The translations under genes and the position numbers were made by a program. From Sycon ciliatum (Eukaryota; Porifera; Calcarea; Leucosolenida; Sycettidae): a stretch of 64,000 nt of DNA. The notes beneath the pieces were generated by a model. The model made no database searches. It was not told where the DNA came from and saw nothing but the letters and a program-made list of their open reading frames with translations. Below, piece after piece: positions 1 to 9,475 of the stretch (positions within the stretch are counted from its first letter, which is position 1; each line of letters opens with the position of its first letter). The DNA lies in contig NC_088655.1 of NCBI RefSeq assembly GCF_964019385.1, positions 22,392,127 to 22,456,126 of the forward strand, read 5' to 3'.

Positions 1-125
1 TTCTCGTGTGCTCTAGATGGCAGTCGTGAGTCAGTCAAGTGAGAATTCAAGTCGGCAGGAATAGTGCGAGCTCCTATGCAGGGAGCAACACACAATTCCC
101 CCAGTATCTCCGAAGTCGCACCAAC
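1..125 (+). repeat. Partial hammerhead-unit repeat, ribozyme cut off by window edge
   Basis: This matches the part downstream of the ribozyme in the ~472-bp units at 62.96-64.0 kb and the copy at 51.86-51.96 kb (shared landmarks: TCTCGTGTGCTC, GGATGGCAGTCGT-like, GTCAGTCAAGT, GCGAGCTCC). The ribozyme core would lie just left of the window and cannot be seen. Confidence 0.75.
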
Positions 126-1079
126 CTCTTCTTTTTTTGATCACCGTGGAAACTGAATTATCCACTTCTCCCCTTGCATGTTACGAATCACTAGATTACG
201 CAAGAGTTCAGGGGAATCCCCTTCCCCATTCTCTTCACTGCTTCCCTGCGCTCCGACTCGGTAGCTGTTTGGAATGGGAATGAACTACAAAAGCAAGGCC
301 ATTGGGCTGGCACAAAGCTACAATAAGCATCACAGTTCTTCTCCTTGGAATTGATTCTGTGCATCGCTTGTGCTGATCTACCCACAGGGAAGTCTCGGCA
401 GTCCCTTTGAAGCGAGTCCCTTTGAAGATGGAGACCCTCTGTACGATGGAGTTGCCATACCAAGGCCTGGAGTAGACGATACGTTTGGACAACCACCCAC
501 GGTAGGTCATCACTCCATTTATTCAATCTAAATTTCATTTTGCAAGTTTGGGGAATGCCAGATACTTTTAAATGTACGTGGACTTCAGACATAGTTGACA
601 TTTTACAGTTCCCTCAAACTTTGACAGTCGGCCTGTACCTTTTTTTGTGTTTTCAAGACATGATTAGCGTTTCGGTTTCTTGCAGAAATGGGGTTTTAGC
701 CTCGCAGCGTAGGCTGGTATTTATTTCAATTTACTACACTCTATGCACAGTTGAGTCACCATACATACATTGGTATGTTGTGCTTGGTGAAATCCTACCT
801 TGTTCATTCTTTGGCGCTCCGTTCTTCGGCGCCCGGCAGTACCTTTAGGTTCTCAGTAGGTGAAGATGACAAGTCGTGACATTTCTCTTTCCCTGCAGAT
901 GGACTCCCCTACATCTGGCACATTCAGGAAATCTAGACAGCAGACGTTTCTCGTAGAAGTCTTACACGGTCGTCATGCGAATAGCTAATAAGACAGTGGT
1001 CAATCGGCAGACATCAGAGAGCTGCAACGTCCCGGCTTTGGACTTTTTGTTGAGTCATGTTGTTCTCCTTGTTCTGCTA
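126..1079. other. No gene recognised
   Basis: No convincing coding exon. Around 595-690 the sequence (TTTTACAGTT..., GACAGTCGGCCTGTACC, a T-run, GTGTTTTCAAGACATG) resembles the left end of the TIR element at 36604, so a worn copy of that family is likely here. Confidence 0.4.
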
Positions 1080-1230
1080 CTGCCTTGCCTCTATCCCTCT
1101 CTCTCTCTTTCACTATATAACTTGTCTCTCTCTTCCTCTCTCTCTCTCCTCTCTTTCACTATATAACTGTCTCTCTCTCCCTCTCTTTCACTATATAACT
1201 GTCTCTCTCTCCCTCTCTTTCACTATATAA

Positions 1231-1300
<70 letters not shown>
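1080..1300. repeat. CT-rich minisatellite and (CT)n microsatellite
   Basis: Three to four copies of a ~39-bp unit (CTCTCTTTCACTATATAACTG plus a CT tract) run into a pure (CT)n tract that ends at the assembly gap. Open frames across it are low-complexity artefacts. Confidence 0.9.
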
Positions 1301-1500
1301 NNNNNNNNNNNNNNNNNNNNNNNNNNNNNNNNNNNNNNNNNNNNNNNNNNNNNNNNNNNNNNNNNNNNNNNNNNNNNNNNNNNNNNNNNNNNNNNNNNNN
1401 NNNNNNNNNNNNNNNNNNNNNNNNNNNNNNNNNNNNNNNNNNNNNNNNNNNNNNNNNNNNNNNNNNNNNNNNNNNNNNNNNNNNNNNNNNNNNNNNNNNN
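1301..1500. other. Assembly gap (200 N)
   Basis: Exactly 200 N, a typical placeholder length, next to a (CT)n tract that probably stopped the assembly. The true gap length is unknown. Confidence 0.98.
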
Positions 1501-1679
1501 TCAACGCCTGGCAGGGTTTTTTGTTTTTGTTTGTTTGTTTATTTAGAGTCGAAGAACAAACAGGCAAATTTGCCTAATTACATGATATCGACTAAAAAGG
1601 AGAATAAATTATAAAAGGCCAATGAAGGTAATGACACTGAGTAGAGTGGGTAGTAAAGTATTACTTTGTGAAAAGCCAG

Positions 1680-2052
1680 TTAGGCCAGTAAAGGAAATAA
1701 TAATACAGCGGGCAGTGGCATTACTGAAAAAGCAGCATGTGCTGGGAGGGATCGCATGAATCGGTGGTACTGTGGGATTTTCCTGATGTCGGGCTGGAGC
1801 CTGTTCCACAGTGATACACATTGGAATGAGGCAGAATGTGTGCCAGCGGATGTCTTAGTGACTGGAAATTTAAGTGCTCGATTTCCCTGACTACGTGTAG
1901 CACGGCCGGCATTAAGAGGACTGAACATATCGGTAGGGTTTTGATCCAGTTGCGTTCTCTTGCTTTCCCTTGGCTCTGTTCACTGGCAGAGTTTTGCTCT
2001 GTCCACGAACATGCAAACCTCTGCAGTCGATCATAGTCTGTGAGATCCCGCA
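1680..2052 (-). pseudogene. LINE reverse-transcriptase C-terminal fragment, decayed (CR1/L2-like)
   Basis: Two minus-strand frames together resemble the C-terminus of CR1/L2/jockey-type LINE ORF2. One contains RDLTDYDRLQRF, as at the start of the RT thumb tail. The other contains RALKFPVTKTSAG, then SFQCVSLWNRLQPDIRK, close to the very common LWNxLPxxIR ending. Domain order is correct but at least one frameshift separates the parts, and nothing upstream of the tail is preserved. The clade call is by motif only. Confidence 0.6.
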
Positions 2053-2102
2053 TGGGTAGTTTTGTAGCCTGAATGCTTTGTCACTATTCAGTAAAACAAA
2101 AA

Positions 2103-2351
2103 TGCCGAGGTGCTGCAAAACCTTCTCTCGTTCTCATTCTCCTTTCTAACTTTCGTGTTTCGCCTATATGCCTCCTTTTATAGAACAGAAATTGGCTCTT
2201 CTATTTCGTTTTGTGTCTACATTTTGTAGTATCCCTGACACAGAACGAAATAGAAGAGCCAATTTCTGTTCTAAAAAAGGAGGCATATAGGCGAAACACG
2301 AAAGTTAGAAAGGAGAATGAGAGCGAGAGAAGGTTTTGCAGCACCTCGGCA
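2103..2351. repeat. Near-perfect 115-bp inverted repeat (foldback)
   Basis: Arms 2103-2217 and 2237-2351 are reverse complements with only a few differences and enclose a 19-nt loop. A transcript would form a ~115-bp hairpin. It may be a foldback MITE or a small-RNA precursor. There is no obvious flanking target duplication. Confidence 0.9.
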
Positions 2352-2553
2352 TGTTTTAAGGTTCCCTTTTTCCCAGCAAATATCCCAGACAGTTCTACAA
2401 AAAAATGTATGGCATCCGTTGGTGTTGTGGATTGTTACAATGACGCTTGAATAAACCACGAACACACAGCCGCTGATAGCCAAACTAACGACAAGGCACA
2501 ACATACTCATAGTCCTTACCTTGGGCCCAGTTTGAAATTTCTCACTTTTTAAT

Positions 2554-3297
2554 AGAGAGGTTCAGTGATTTGTTGTCAACTCGTATGGCGAAACGAGATC
2601 ATTTCGTTTTGTATTCGGCTCGTGCAGTGCCCAAAACAGGTTCAGTGACTCATGCACGAGAAGACTAGACATGCGAGTCGCATCATGATTGCCATGGTAA
2701 ATATGGCGGAGAGAAAATTTGAAAGATCATTCTGCAAAATGTCTTCGGGCAAAAGCTTTTTTAATACAAACGCGCGAACGTTCGAACGTCATGTCAGCAC
2801 ATCATCAAGAACTGTTCCAACCGTGACAGGGCGTTGCCGATGTCCTGCCAAGCCTTATTCCCTTGCGGTAAGGCAAAGACGTTTCCATGTCCTGAGGACA
2901 ATATCAAGTTCAGCAACTTGATGTCATCTAAGACTGCAAATTTCCGAATTCTTCTGCATTCTACAGGATTTGCTCCAGAGGGAGACACGGGGGTGGAGGG
3001 GGACGTTGGGGGAGCCTGCACTTCACTTGACATTTCGGAAAAAGGAAAGGAAAAATTCTTACTAAACACAACGAAATTGAAAACGAAAGATTCGATAATC
3101 AACAAAGGTGGAAATTTTTTTTAGATCAAAATGTTTTCACACTTTCTGGGGCGGATCGATCTCAGAGCTGCATACGAATCAGACAGGCCGGATTCGTAAA
3201 AACGAATCTTCGGAACGATATGTCAACGAGACTCTAACCCGGAGCGGGTGTCAGCACTCGTTTCGTTCATAAAAAAAACGAGTCACTGCACCTCTCC
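2554..3297. mobile_element. TIR element, Harbinger-like, with small ORF
   Basis: The ends are inverted copies of RGAGAGGTKCAGTGAYTYGTT, flanked by AAT on both sides (2551-2553, 3298-3300), a 3-bp TSD. The TIR shares its outer AGRGAGGTTC with the element at 26367-31044, which also has a 3-bp TSD (ATT), so the two belong to one superfamily. Short TIRs, 3-bp TSDs and an accessory Myb-like ORF fit PIF/Harbinger, but no transposase is present. Confidence 0.65.
2794..3033 (-). CDS. Small ORF, possible Myb/SANT-like N-terminal domain
   Basis: An 80-residue frame starting MSSEVQAPP (internal ATG at 3033 preferred; an in-frame ATG exists at 3105). A Pro/Ser-rich leader is followed by RRIRKFAVLDDIKLLNLIL and KAWQDIGNAL, resembling the first helices of Myb/SANT DNA-binding domains in transposon-associated proteins. 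PIF/Harbinger elements usually carry a Myb-like gene beside the transposase, consistent with its place inside a Harbinger-like TIR element. It ends early and the rest of the domain is absent. It could be a chance frame; function is not established. Confidence 0.35.
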   Translation of the reverse strand: MSSEVQAPPTSPSTPVSPSGANPVECRRIRKFAVLDDIKLLNLILSSGHGNVFALPQGNKAWQDIGNALSRLEQFLMMC

Positions 3298-3300
3298 AAT

Positions 3301-4149
3301 GGCACATTTTGGCAAACATGGAGTTTATGATCGTTCCTGGATGATTGTTGCCTCCTGAACACGTTGGCATGGGTTCGATTGCCGAATTGGGAGACTTCCA
3401 TGATAAGCACCCACTTCGTTTTGGAGAATCATAAAAATAAAAACACAACAACAAAAATTGTGTCCGAACATGCGTGCATCAAGATGTGAAGCTTGTACAG
3501 GTTGATTATTTTGACAGACTATGAACTAGCTCCCCCCCCCCCCCTCCTGCTTTTTCGTTTTGCATTTATTACCGGTATTCACCGATGGGTAGAAACTACT
3601 AAATTCATTATTTGTACATTCACTATAATAATCTCAAATGGGGATCCAAGGAAGAATTAAAATGAAAGCATGGAAAACATTTTGGGCACAAGTCAACTTC
3701 CGGCAATCGTTACATTTCACTGAGTAGAGCAACACTTGAAACACAGCACCATGAATGTTCGGCTCTCCACAGGTCGATTTAGTAGTCAAATAACTTCTAT
3801 GTTATATAGAAAAACATAGGAGGGGAAGGTGAGCGCAAACCGAGACAAACACAGAAAAACCTGTTTTAAGCGACCACCCCACAATGCAGGCAAAAGCGGT
3901 CGTTAAAGCTAGGTGGTCTTTAGAACCAGGTCCCATACATTCGTGGCAAATCGGATCGTGTTACTGTACATACAATAACATGTACATTATGCATGTGCAT
4001 GATAGTGTACTTCCGTGTCCGTTATTGACAGGTGTGGCGCATAGAATACTTTCGTGCAGGCAAAGCACACCTCACTCAAAGTGTATGCAGCGCATCCTGC
4101 ACTGCATCTTTTTTTGTATGAAACAAGCTCGTGCCACACAGCCAACGGC
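3301..4149. other. No gene recognised
   Basis: Unannotated sequence with a C homopolymer at about 3533-3544. No exon-like frame, RNA gene or element end could be supported. Confidence 0.4.
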
Positions 4150-4790
4150 CACCCTGGCGGACGAGGACAGTGCCACCCCTGTAGACACCACACTTGGTAT
4201 CACCCCCCCCCCCCCCCCGCCGAGCAAACCCAGCTTCTGCAATGGCACATGAACCAGGGGGAACGGAGGGATGTGCACCTACTGACGCCATCGCCGGAGC
4301 CAATGCTCCTACTGCCCCGGGCGTCGCTATACCCCCAGCCAACCAACTGCAGAAGGTCAACATGTGCAACTGCAGGTCCAAGGGAACCTGCTCGCTCAAA
4401 GGACAGTGTTTAACATACGAACTCATTTAAATAGCCGAAGTTCACGTGGCTTCCGACAGTGCCCCACCCAAAATCTACCATTGGCTGTTCGAGAACATCC
4501 TCAAAGCAGCGCCTTAACAACCGCAACACCTCATTGCGTCACAAAAAGCACACGCCTGATGAGATACGTTTGGAAGTTGCAGAAGGCGAACAAGCCCTCC
4601 AGGATCTACTGGTCGATGCGATGCAGGGAGCGTCCCTACACAAGTATCACCAAGAAGTGTCACCTGTGTCTAGCAGAGAAGCTATACATCAGCAATGCAG
4701 ACAAGGAAACGCCTCTTAATTAATGAGCGCACGGAGCTGGTGCCAAAGTGCGGACACGGATCAAAGGTCTACCTCTGCAACTAACGTATA
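4150..4790 (+). pseudogene. Relic of GIY-YIG/Penelope-like retroelement C-terminus
   Basis: Several plus-strand frames, read in order, resemble the C-terminal part of Penelope-like proteins that precedes and contains a GIY-YIG nuclease. First comes the Cys motif NMCNCRSKGTCSLKGQC (C-x-C-x5-C-x4-C) at about 4360-4410. After frameshifts follow RLMRYVWKLQ, KCHLCLAEKLYISNAD and, in another frame, ERTELVPKCGHGSKVYLCN, ending near 4785. The GIY and YIG strands are not visible. A C homopolymer at 4203-4218 may also have disrupted the frame. The order of motifs supports the call; multiple frameshifts show it is dead. Confidence 0.55.
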
Positions 4791-5580
4791 ACCTAGCACC
4801 CTTCCCGCATCAGTAGCACCCAGAGGCGGTGACTAGTGCCAACTTTCACCAAGCCCCAATGACAAGACTAGCCTTTTGCCTGTATCCTCCTCTGCCCCGT
4901 CGCCCGGTAGCGCCTTGGTCGGTGTCATGCATAATATCCCCATGCCACCCGCATTGTACGGTACTGATCACTTACAAGTCATTTCCCAAATCGGCCCGAT
5001 TTTTTTGGCTTATCGGCTTTTCGATAGGCTAAGAGAATCAAAATCGGCCACATTATGAGCCCCAAAATCAGAATTCGGCTCAAGGCAGTACAGTCATGTA
5101 TTTAGGTATTTGAAGTGATCGCTCCCAGTATAATTTCATGCACGCTGTAGAAGTAATGAATCATCGATTTTCGGCGAATTCAATGCGAAATTTGAAATTT
5201 CGGCGCAATTATCGGTGATTTCTTGACAGCCATTGATTTCTGTGTCTTTTCCTGCTAACAGTTTTCGGAAATGCCTAACGTCGCAGTCACCTTTCGCAGT
5301 ATAATGGCTACAGAGATCGTATTTGCGTGCTGTTGAGGCACCAAAACATCGACTTTCGGCGAATTCAGTGCAAAAATTGCATATTCGGCGAAAAGATCGT
5401 TGTTTTCAGCGAATTTTTCGGCCGGCCGAGTTGGGAAATGCCTATCACTTACACTGCTTTCGCGCTGAAACACTAGCATTGCATACCTGCCATGGGACAA
5501 CACCTGTAGTGACTAAGATCACACCACCCCGAGTATAGACCCAGTCTCCTGATGATTGCTTTCCAGCATGAAACACGTTA
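4791..5580. other. No gene; degenerate internal duplication
   Basis: Two related stretches, near 5160-5280 and 5335-5430, share CGAYTTTCGGCGAATTCARTG and TCGGNAAATGCCTA, suggesting a ~180-bp tandem duplication. No coding frame supported. Confidence 0.4.
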
Positions 5581-6574
5581 GGGGCCGGTCACATTGAGGG
5601 AACAATCCTCAGATTATAAACCGGGAATAATTTGTTCTACTTTTCATCACGGCCACACTGGATACTAGTACGCACGATGAAAATAATCTCACCCACAAGG
5701 ACTACTTTTTTTGTCACCATTCGCTTCTGGCAGTCTGCCAGCCCCGTTGCTGGGCCAAAGCTGCATCAGCACAGCCTCTGGAGTATCGCTCCACTTCATA
5801 ATGCAATGAAAATACAAGGAAACTTTAAAGAAATCCAGTGGAAGCCGCGGATGATTATAATCTTCGGCGGAAAGCTGGGCCTCGAGCTGATTTTCATCGG
5901 GTGGACTAAATCTCTCAAATCTCCTGCTCAGCGGCAAATATCCATGGTAACTACGGATTTTAGTGAACAAGTGTATCGGAGACAGCAGTTTTAACATAGC
6001 TACAAAGACAACTAATTGCACAGTAAGCATTTCATATTATGTTGACATGTATGTGTAAAATGTTGTACGATTATCGCAAGGCACACAAGGAAGGGAAAGC
6101 GAGGATTCTTTCAGAACTGTAGACTTGCGAACTCGCTTGTGAATACCACTAGGACAAACGCCATATTCTAAACAACGATTAAGAAACGACAAATTAAATG
6201 CAATGTAAAATTGCTGTCTCCGAAACACTTGTTCACTTATTTTCGACGGAGATACACGCCCGATCAGATAGTTGTTCTGAACACTGTGCTACGTAAGCGC
6301 TTTCTTTGTCGGAACATTGCATTTAATTTGTCATTTCTTAATCGTTGTTTAGAATATGGCGTTTGTCCTAGTGGCATCCATAAGCGAGTTCGCAAGTCTA
6401 CAGTTCTGAACGAATTCTCGCTTTCCCTTCCTTGTGTGCCTTGCGATAATCGCACAACATTTTACACATACATGTCAACATAGTATGAAATGCTTACTGT
6501 GCAATTAGTTGTCTTTGTAGCTATTATTATAACTACGGATTTTATTCAAAATTTTCCTCAGCGTGACCGGCCCC
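5581..6574. mobile_element. ~1-kb TIR element (GGGGCCGGTCAC ends) containing a foldback
   Basis: Inverted ends GGGGCCGGTCAC at 5581 and GTGACCGGCCCC at 6574, flanked by TTA on the left and TAA on the right. A true TSD would be a direct repeat, so either the TIR extends to TTAGGGG or one TSD base has changed. The length and ends fit a PIF/Harbinger-type element; this assignment is tentative. Its right half is a large internal inverted repeat, listed separately. Confidence 0.65.
5997..6524. repeat. ~210-bp inverted repeat inside the TIR element
   Basis: Arms 5997-6206 and 6314-6524 are near-identical reverse complements around a ~107-bp spacer. The same ~60-residue frame can be read outward on the minus strand and inward on the plus strand; it contains NLSFLNRCLEYGVCPSGIHKRVRKS, which has protein-like composition. 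It may be a captured exon of a transposon protein; no family is recognised. Confidence 0.8.
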
Positions 6575-6744
6575 TAAGTAGAGACATTCAATTTTAATCA
6601 CTTTTTGTTCCACCGTATTTTGTTGTTTCTTTTTATTTGAATTCGCAATACCAAAGGGGTAATAATTTTCGTTTGTACAAGTAGTAAACTCTCCACGTCG
6701 TGTGCTGAGCACTGTGACCGGTAGTCAAGTTTCTTCTGTAAATG

Positions 6745-6994
6745 TATAGACCTTATTCGATAAACGTCACAATCACGTGAACCGGGGTCCCGGGAACCAG
6801 GGAGTGGCAAGAGATCTGCGCTCAGTGCACAGTGGACTCTGTGTGCGAACATAGGAGTAGATAAATACCGGTATTTTACTACTCTTTTGTACAAACTGGG
6901 CCTTTCTTGCCGCTCGTTTCTCGTACGCGTGCCCTAGCTTATGACAAATCCCTGGAGGCGAGTCCAAAAGTCACGTTATCGAATAAGGTCTATA
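6745..6994. mobile_element. ~250-bp MITE with TATAGACCTTATTCGATAA ends
   Basis: Both ends carry TATAGACCTTATTCGATAA in inverted orientation. The outermost TA could be a TA target duplication as in Tc1/mariner, but no empty site is available to test it. No coding capacity. Confidence 0.7.
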
Positions 6995-7663
6995 GCAATA
7001 ACGGAATCAGGCAAGACAGAAGAAGTAAGCACTTTGTTGAGATCGTTTTTTGGCTGAATCCAAATCCAGATTCATCGTACTTGCCGGCAGTTCGCAGCAA
7101 GCAATTCTGCCCGAAACAAGAAATACCTCTGTATGCGTTACAACACTAGGGGCGGCACTAGTTGCGACAACCTGTTTATTTTAACGCTGTGCATGTTGAT
7201 GCAGGCTTTCACAACAAGATCCTGGCCCACAGGATCGACCTTGGTCATAAGCCTAATCCACTGCAAGCCGTGTATGAGCTAGGCGAGAGATTACACGTTT
7301 TACCAAGAGTACAAAATATGTACTCTTGGTTTTACGTGATGCTATTTTGCAAGCCAAGGCATTTTACCCGATGCTATAGCGCAAGCCAAGGACACAGAAC
7401 ACAGCAGTGCACGAGCTGGAGTAATGACTATGTTCTTCGCCTACAGTACAGCCAGCAGGTGAAATTCAGAGAGAAGTGTTCCAATGGTACATAAGCAGAG
7501 TACAAGCAAGGGGCTGTTGATGAGAGCTAAAGAGCTAAAGACCGGCGTATGAACAATGAAAAACTATCACAGGAAAATCAACAAAAGCTCCGACTGGGCT
7601 ACCTATCTGGCATTTTCAAAGAAATCAGGAGAATGTGGGAAGGGAGTAGAAGTGCCGGAAACG
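6995..7663. other. No gene; short hairpin at 7290-7338
   Basis: The only structure noticed is an imperfect hairpin built on CCAAGAGTAC/GTACTCTTGG around 7290-7338, followed by a short direct duplication of a GATGCTAT...GCAAGCCAAGG motif. No exon-like frame was recognised. Confidence 0.4.
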
Positions 7664-9475
7664 CTAATCTGGTTTGGTTTCATCTTTCTCGAAGACAGGA
7701 GCTAAATTACATGCGTACGGCAGCCGTCGTCGTCGTCGTGGTGGTGTGCCCGGCGCGGGAGGCTTCTCCGCTGCGCGGGTGTCCGTTTTTGCGGCGGGCG
7801 TGAAGTGCTTGGCTTGCTCCACTGCGAGTTTCATGATGTCTGCTTCGCTCGGTGCGCGCGTCTCCTTCTTGTGTTCCTGCGTGGGTCGGTCGGCAGTTGG
7901 CAACACGGCAGGCAGTATGTTGAAGAAGTCGGTGAGCTGAACGGACGCCTGATCCGCAGTCAGGTCGGCATGCCAGTTTGCGGTCGCTCCATCGTGCAGC
8001 TTTCCGTCAGCCCAGGGTAGCTGCTTGGTGGTGCGAAGCCAGGCCAGTTCGCCCACAGTCTCACTAGTCTGGCTAAGCAGCTCTTCAAGCAAGTCGTCCC
8101 CACTGTCCCACTTGTGTACCATTCCGCCAGGCAACTTTTCCGCCGGAAAACTATAACTGGGTCTTGATTGGGCCACGATGCAAAATCGGAGCAGCGCCGG
8201 ACGCATAGTCAGGAGATTGAATGGCGACTGGGAATTCCCCGAGTGTGTCGTCAACTTCTCACCGACTGTGTTCTGCACGGATTCTAGAACGGCAGACGAG
8301 CACTTCTCACAGACGAACTCCGGCAAGCCGAACAGGTCGCGTGGTAGTAGATCGAGAATCGAGTCGGCTTGCTCATCCTGAGGCAGTCTATCGTTGCGAG
8401 ACTGCTGATCCAGCCGTTCCTGGTCAGCCAGGAAATCCAGCAGATTCGTGACATTACTCCACGTGATTCCCGACAAGTTTAGGTGATGCTTTCGGCACAG
8501 CTCCTTCGCCACGGTCACGTGATTCTGGGTGGTGAAACGCGCCGGCGTACTGCAGATGTGTATGAGCGAGATTTGGGCCAATGTGGTGCGAAGTATAGCG
8601 TCTCGGTTGTTGGAAGAAGGTACTCTGAGCAGCTTTTGAGACATATCAGGCCGTTCCTGTAGGGCGACTTGAGCATATCCTCGCAGAGCTACACTATTCG
8701 CATCCCAGGCGACCAATGGCGGATCTGATGACGTCAACATGCTCAAGATCTCGTCCTGAGGGGAGAGAGCAATGTGAACGGCCACATCGGAGAGTTGAAT
8801 CGCACCGACGTGCTCAATCAGCAGGCCCGCCATTTTCTTGTCCGAAAGGGCAATCGCGAAGTCGAGAGGCGAGGCGAAGGCACGCTCACCATCACTTCCC
8901 TCAAAGCGGGCAGTCGTCAACTTCACACCGGCATCCATTAGCATCGGGACGATCTCGTACAGGTGAAGCATCACAGCCGACCAGAGAGGAGTCAGGCCCA
9001 GCATAGCCAACTGACACGGCTTGTCCAGGTCCACTGCCACGTGCTCCGCCTCGCAGGTGAGGAGCAACGCCACGCCATCCTTATCGCCTGCCATCACGGC
9101 GTAGTGCATGGGCGTCAGGCCGCTCCGCTGACTGCGGTGATTCACCAGCTTGCTCCCGGCTATCGACTGATGAAACGGGCGCGAACTGGACGAGGACGAG
9201 AGTTGTGACGTAACATCGCGCAGATAGCCTGAGTCCCGCTGGCACAGCGCCGGCAGGAGTAGATCTCGCCACATGCGGTCCAGACCCTCGTCGCTCATGT
9301 CTGCGCATGGCTGCAACACGCCGGACGGCACTCGCCTGTAGCCGATGTCCAGGGATTTGGTCTTGGCCAACTCGGCGCCCACGAAGCGCATAAACGACGG
9401 CACGAAACGCACAAGCACTGAGCAGAAGGCTTCGTAGGCACGGGGCAGAAATGCATTAGGTGGAAACGAGGACAT
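7664..9475 (-). CDS. Ankyrin-repeat protein, 603 aa
   Basis: A long uninterrupted frame in a locally GC-rich stretch without repeats: the best host-gene candidate here. Residues ~117-225 hold three ankyrin-type units (SGLTPMHYAVMAGDKDGVALLL; LGLTPLWSAVMLHLYEIVPMLMDAGV; SPLDFAIALSDKKMAGLLIEHVGA), a protein-interaction scaffold. Residues ~80-100 include a Ser tract, and an RRRRR patch near residue 580 could be a nuclear or RNA-binding signal. The rest is not recognised; ankyrin/SOCS-box-like adaptors are one possibility, but I see no clear SOCS box. The frame stays open for at least 70 bases upstream of the chosen ATG, so a 5' exon or an earlier start is possible. No signal peptide or membrane segment is apparent. 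Confidence 0.8.
   Translation of the reverse strand: MSSFPPNAFLPRAYEAFCSVLVRFVPSFMRFVGAELAKTKSLDIGYRRVPSGVLQPCADMSDEGLDRMWRDLLLPALCQRDSGYLRDVTSQLSSSSSSRPFHQSIAGSKLVNHRSQRSGLTPMHYAVMAGDKDGVALLLTCEAEHVAVDLDKPCQLAMLGLTPLWSAVMLHLYEIVPMLMDAGVKLTTARFEGSDGERAFASPLDFAIALSDKKMAGLLIEHVGAIQLSDVAVHIALSPQDEILSMLTSSDPPLVAWDANSVALRGYAQVALQERPDMSQKLLRVPSSNNRDAILRTTLAQISLIHICSTPARFTTQNHVTVAKELCRKHHLNLSGITWSNVTNLLDFLADQERLDQQSRNDRLPQDEQADSILDLLPRDLFGLPEFVCEKCSSAVLESVQNTVGEKLTTHSGNSQSPFNLLTMRPALLRFCIVAQSRPSYSFPAEKLPGGMVHKWDSGDDLLEELLSQTSETVGELAWLRTTKQLPWADGKLHDGATANWHADLTADQASVQLTDFFNILPAVLPTADRPTQEHKKETRAPSEADIMKLAVEQAKHFTPAAKTDTRAAEKPPAPGTPPRRRRRLPYACNLAPVFEKDETKPD

Noticed and set aside
1080..1300. Frames of Leu/Ser or Arg/Glu repeats across the CT tract
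   Set aside because: Low-complexity (CT)n translation running into N bases.
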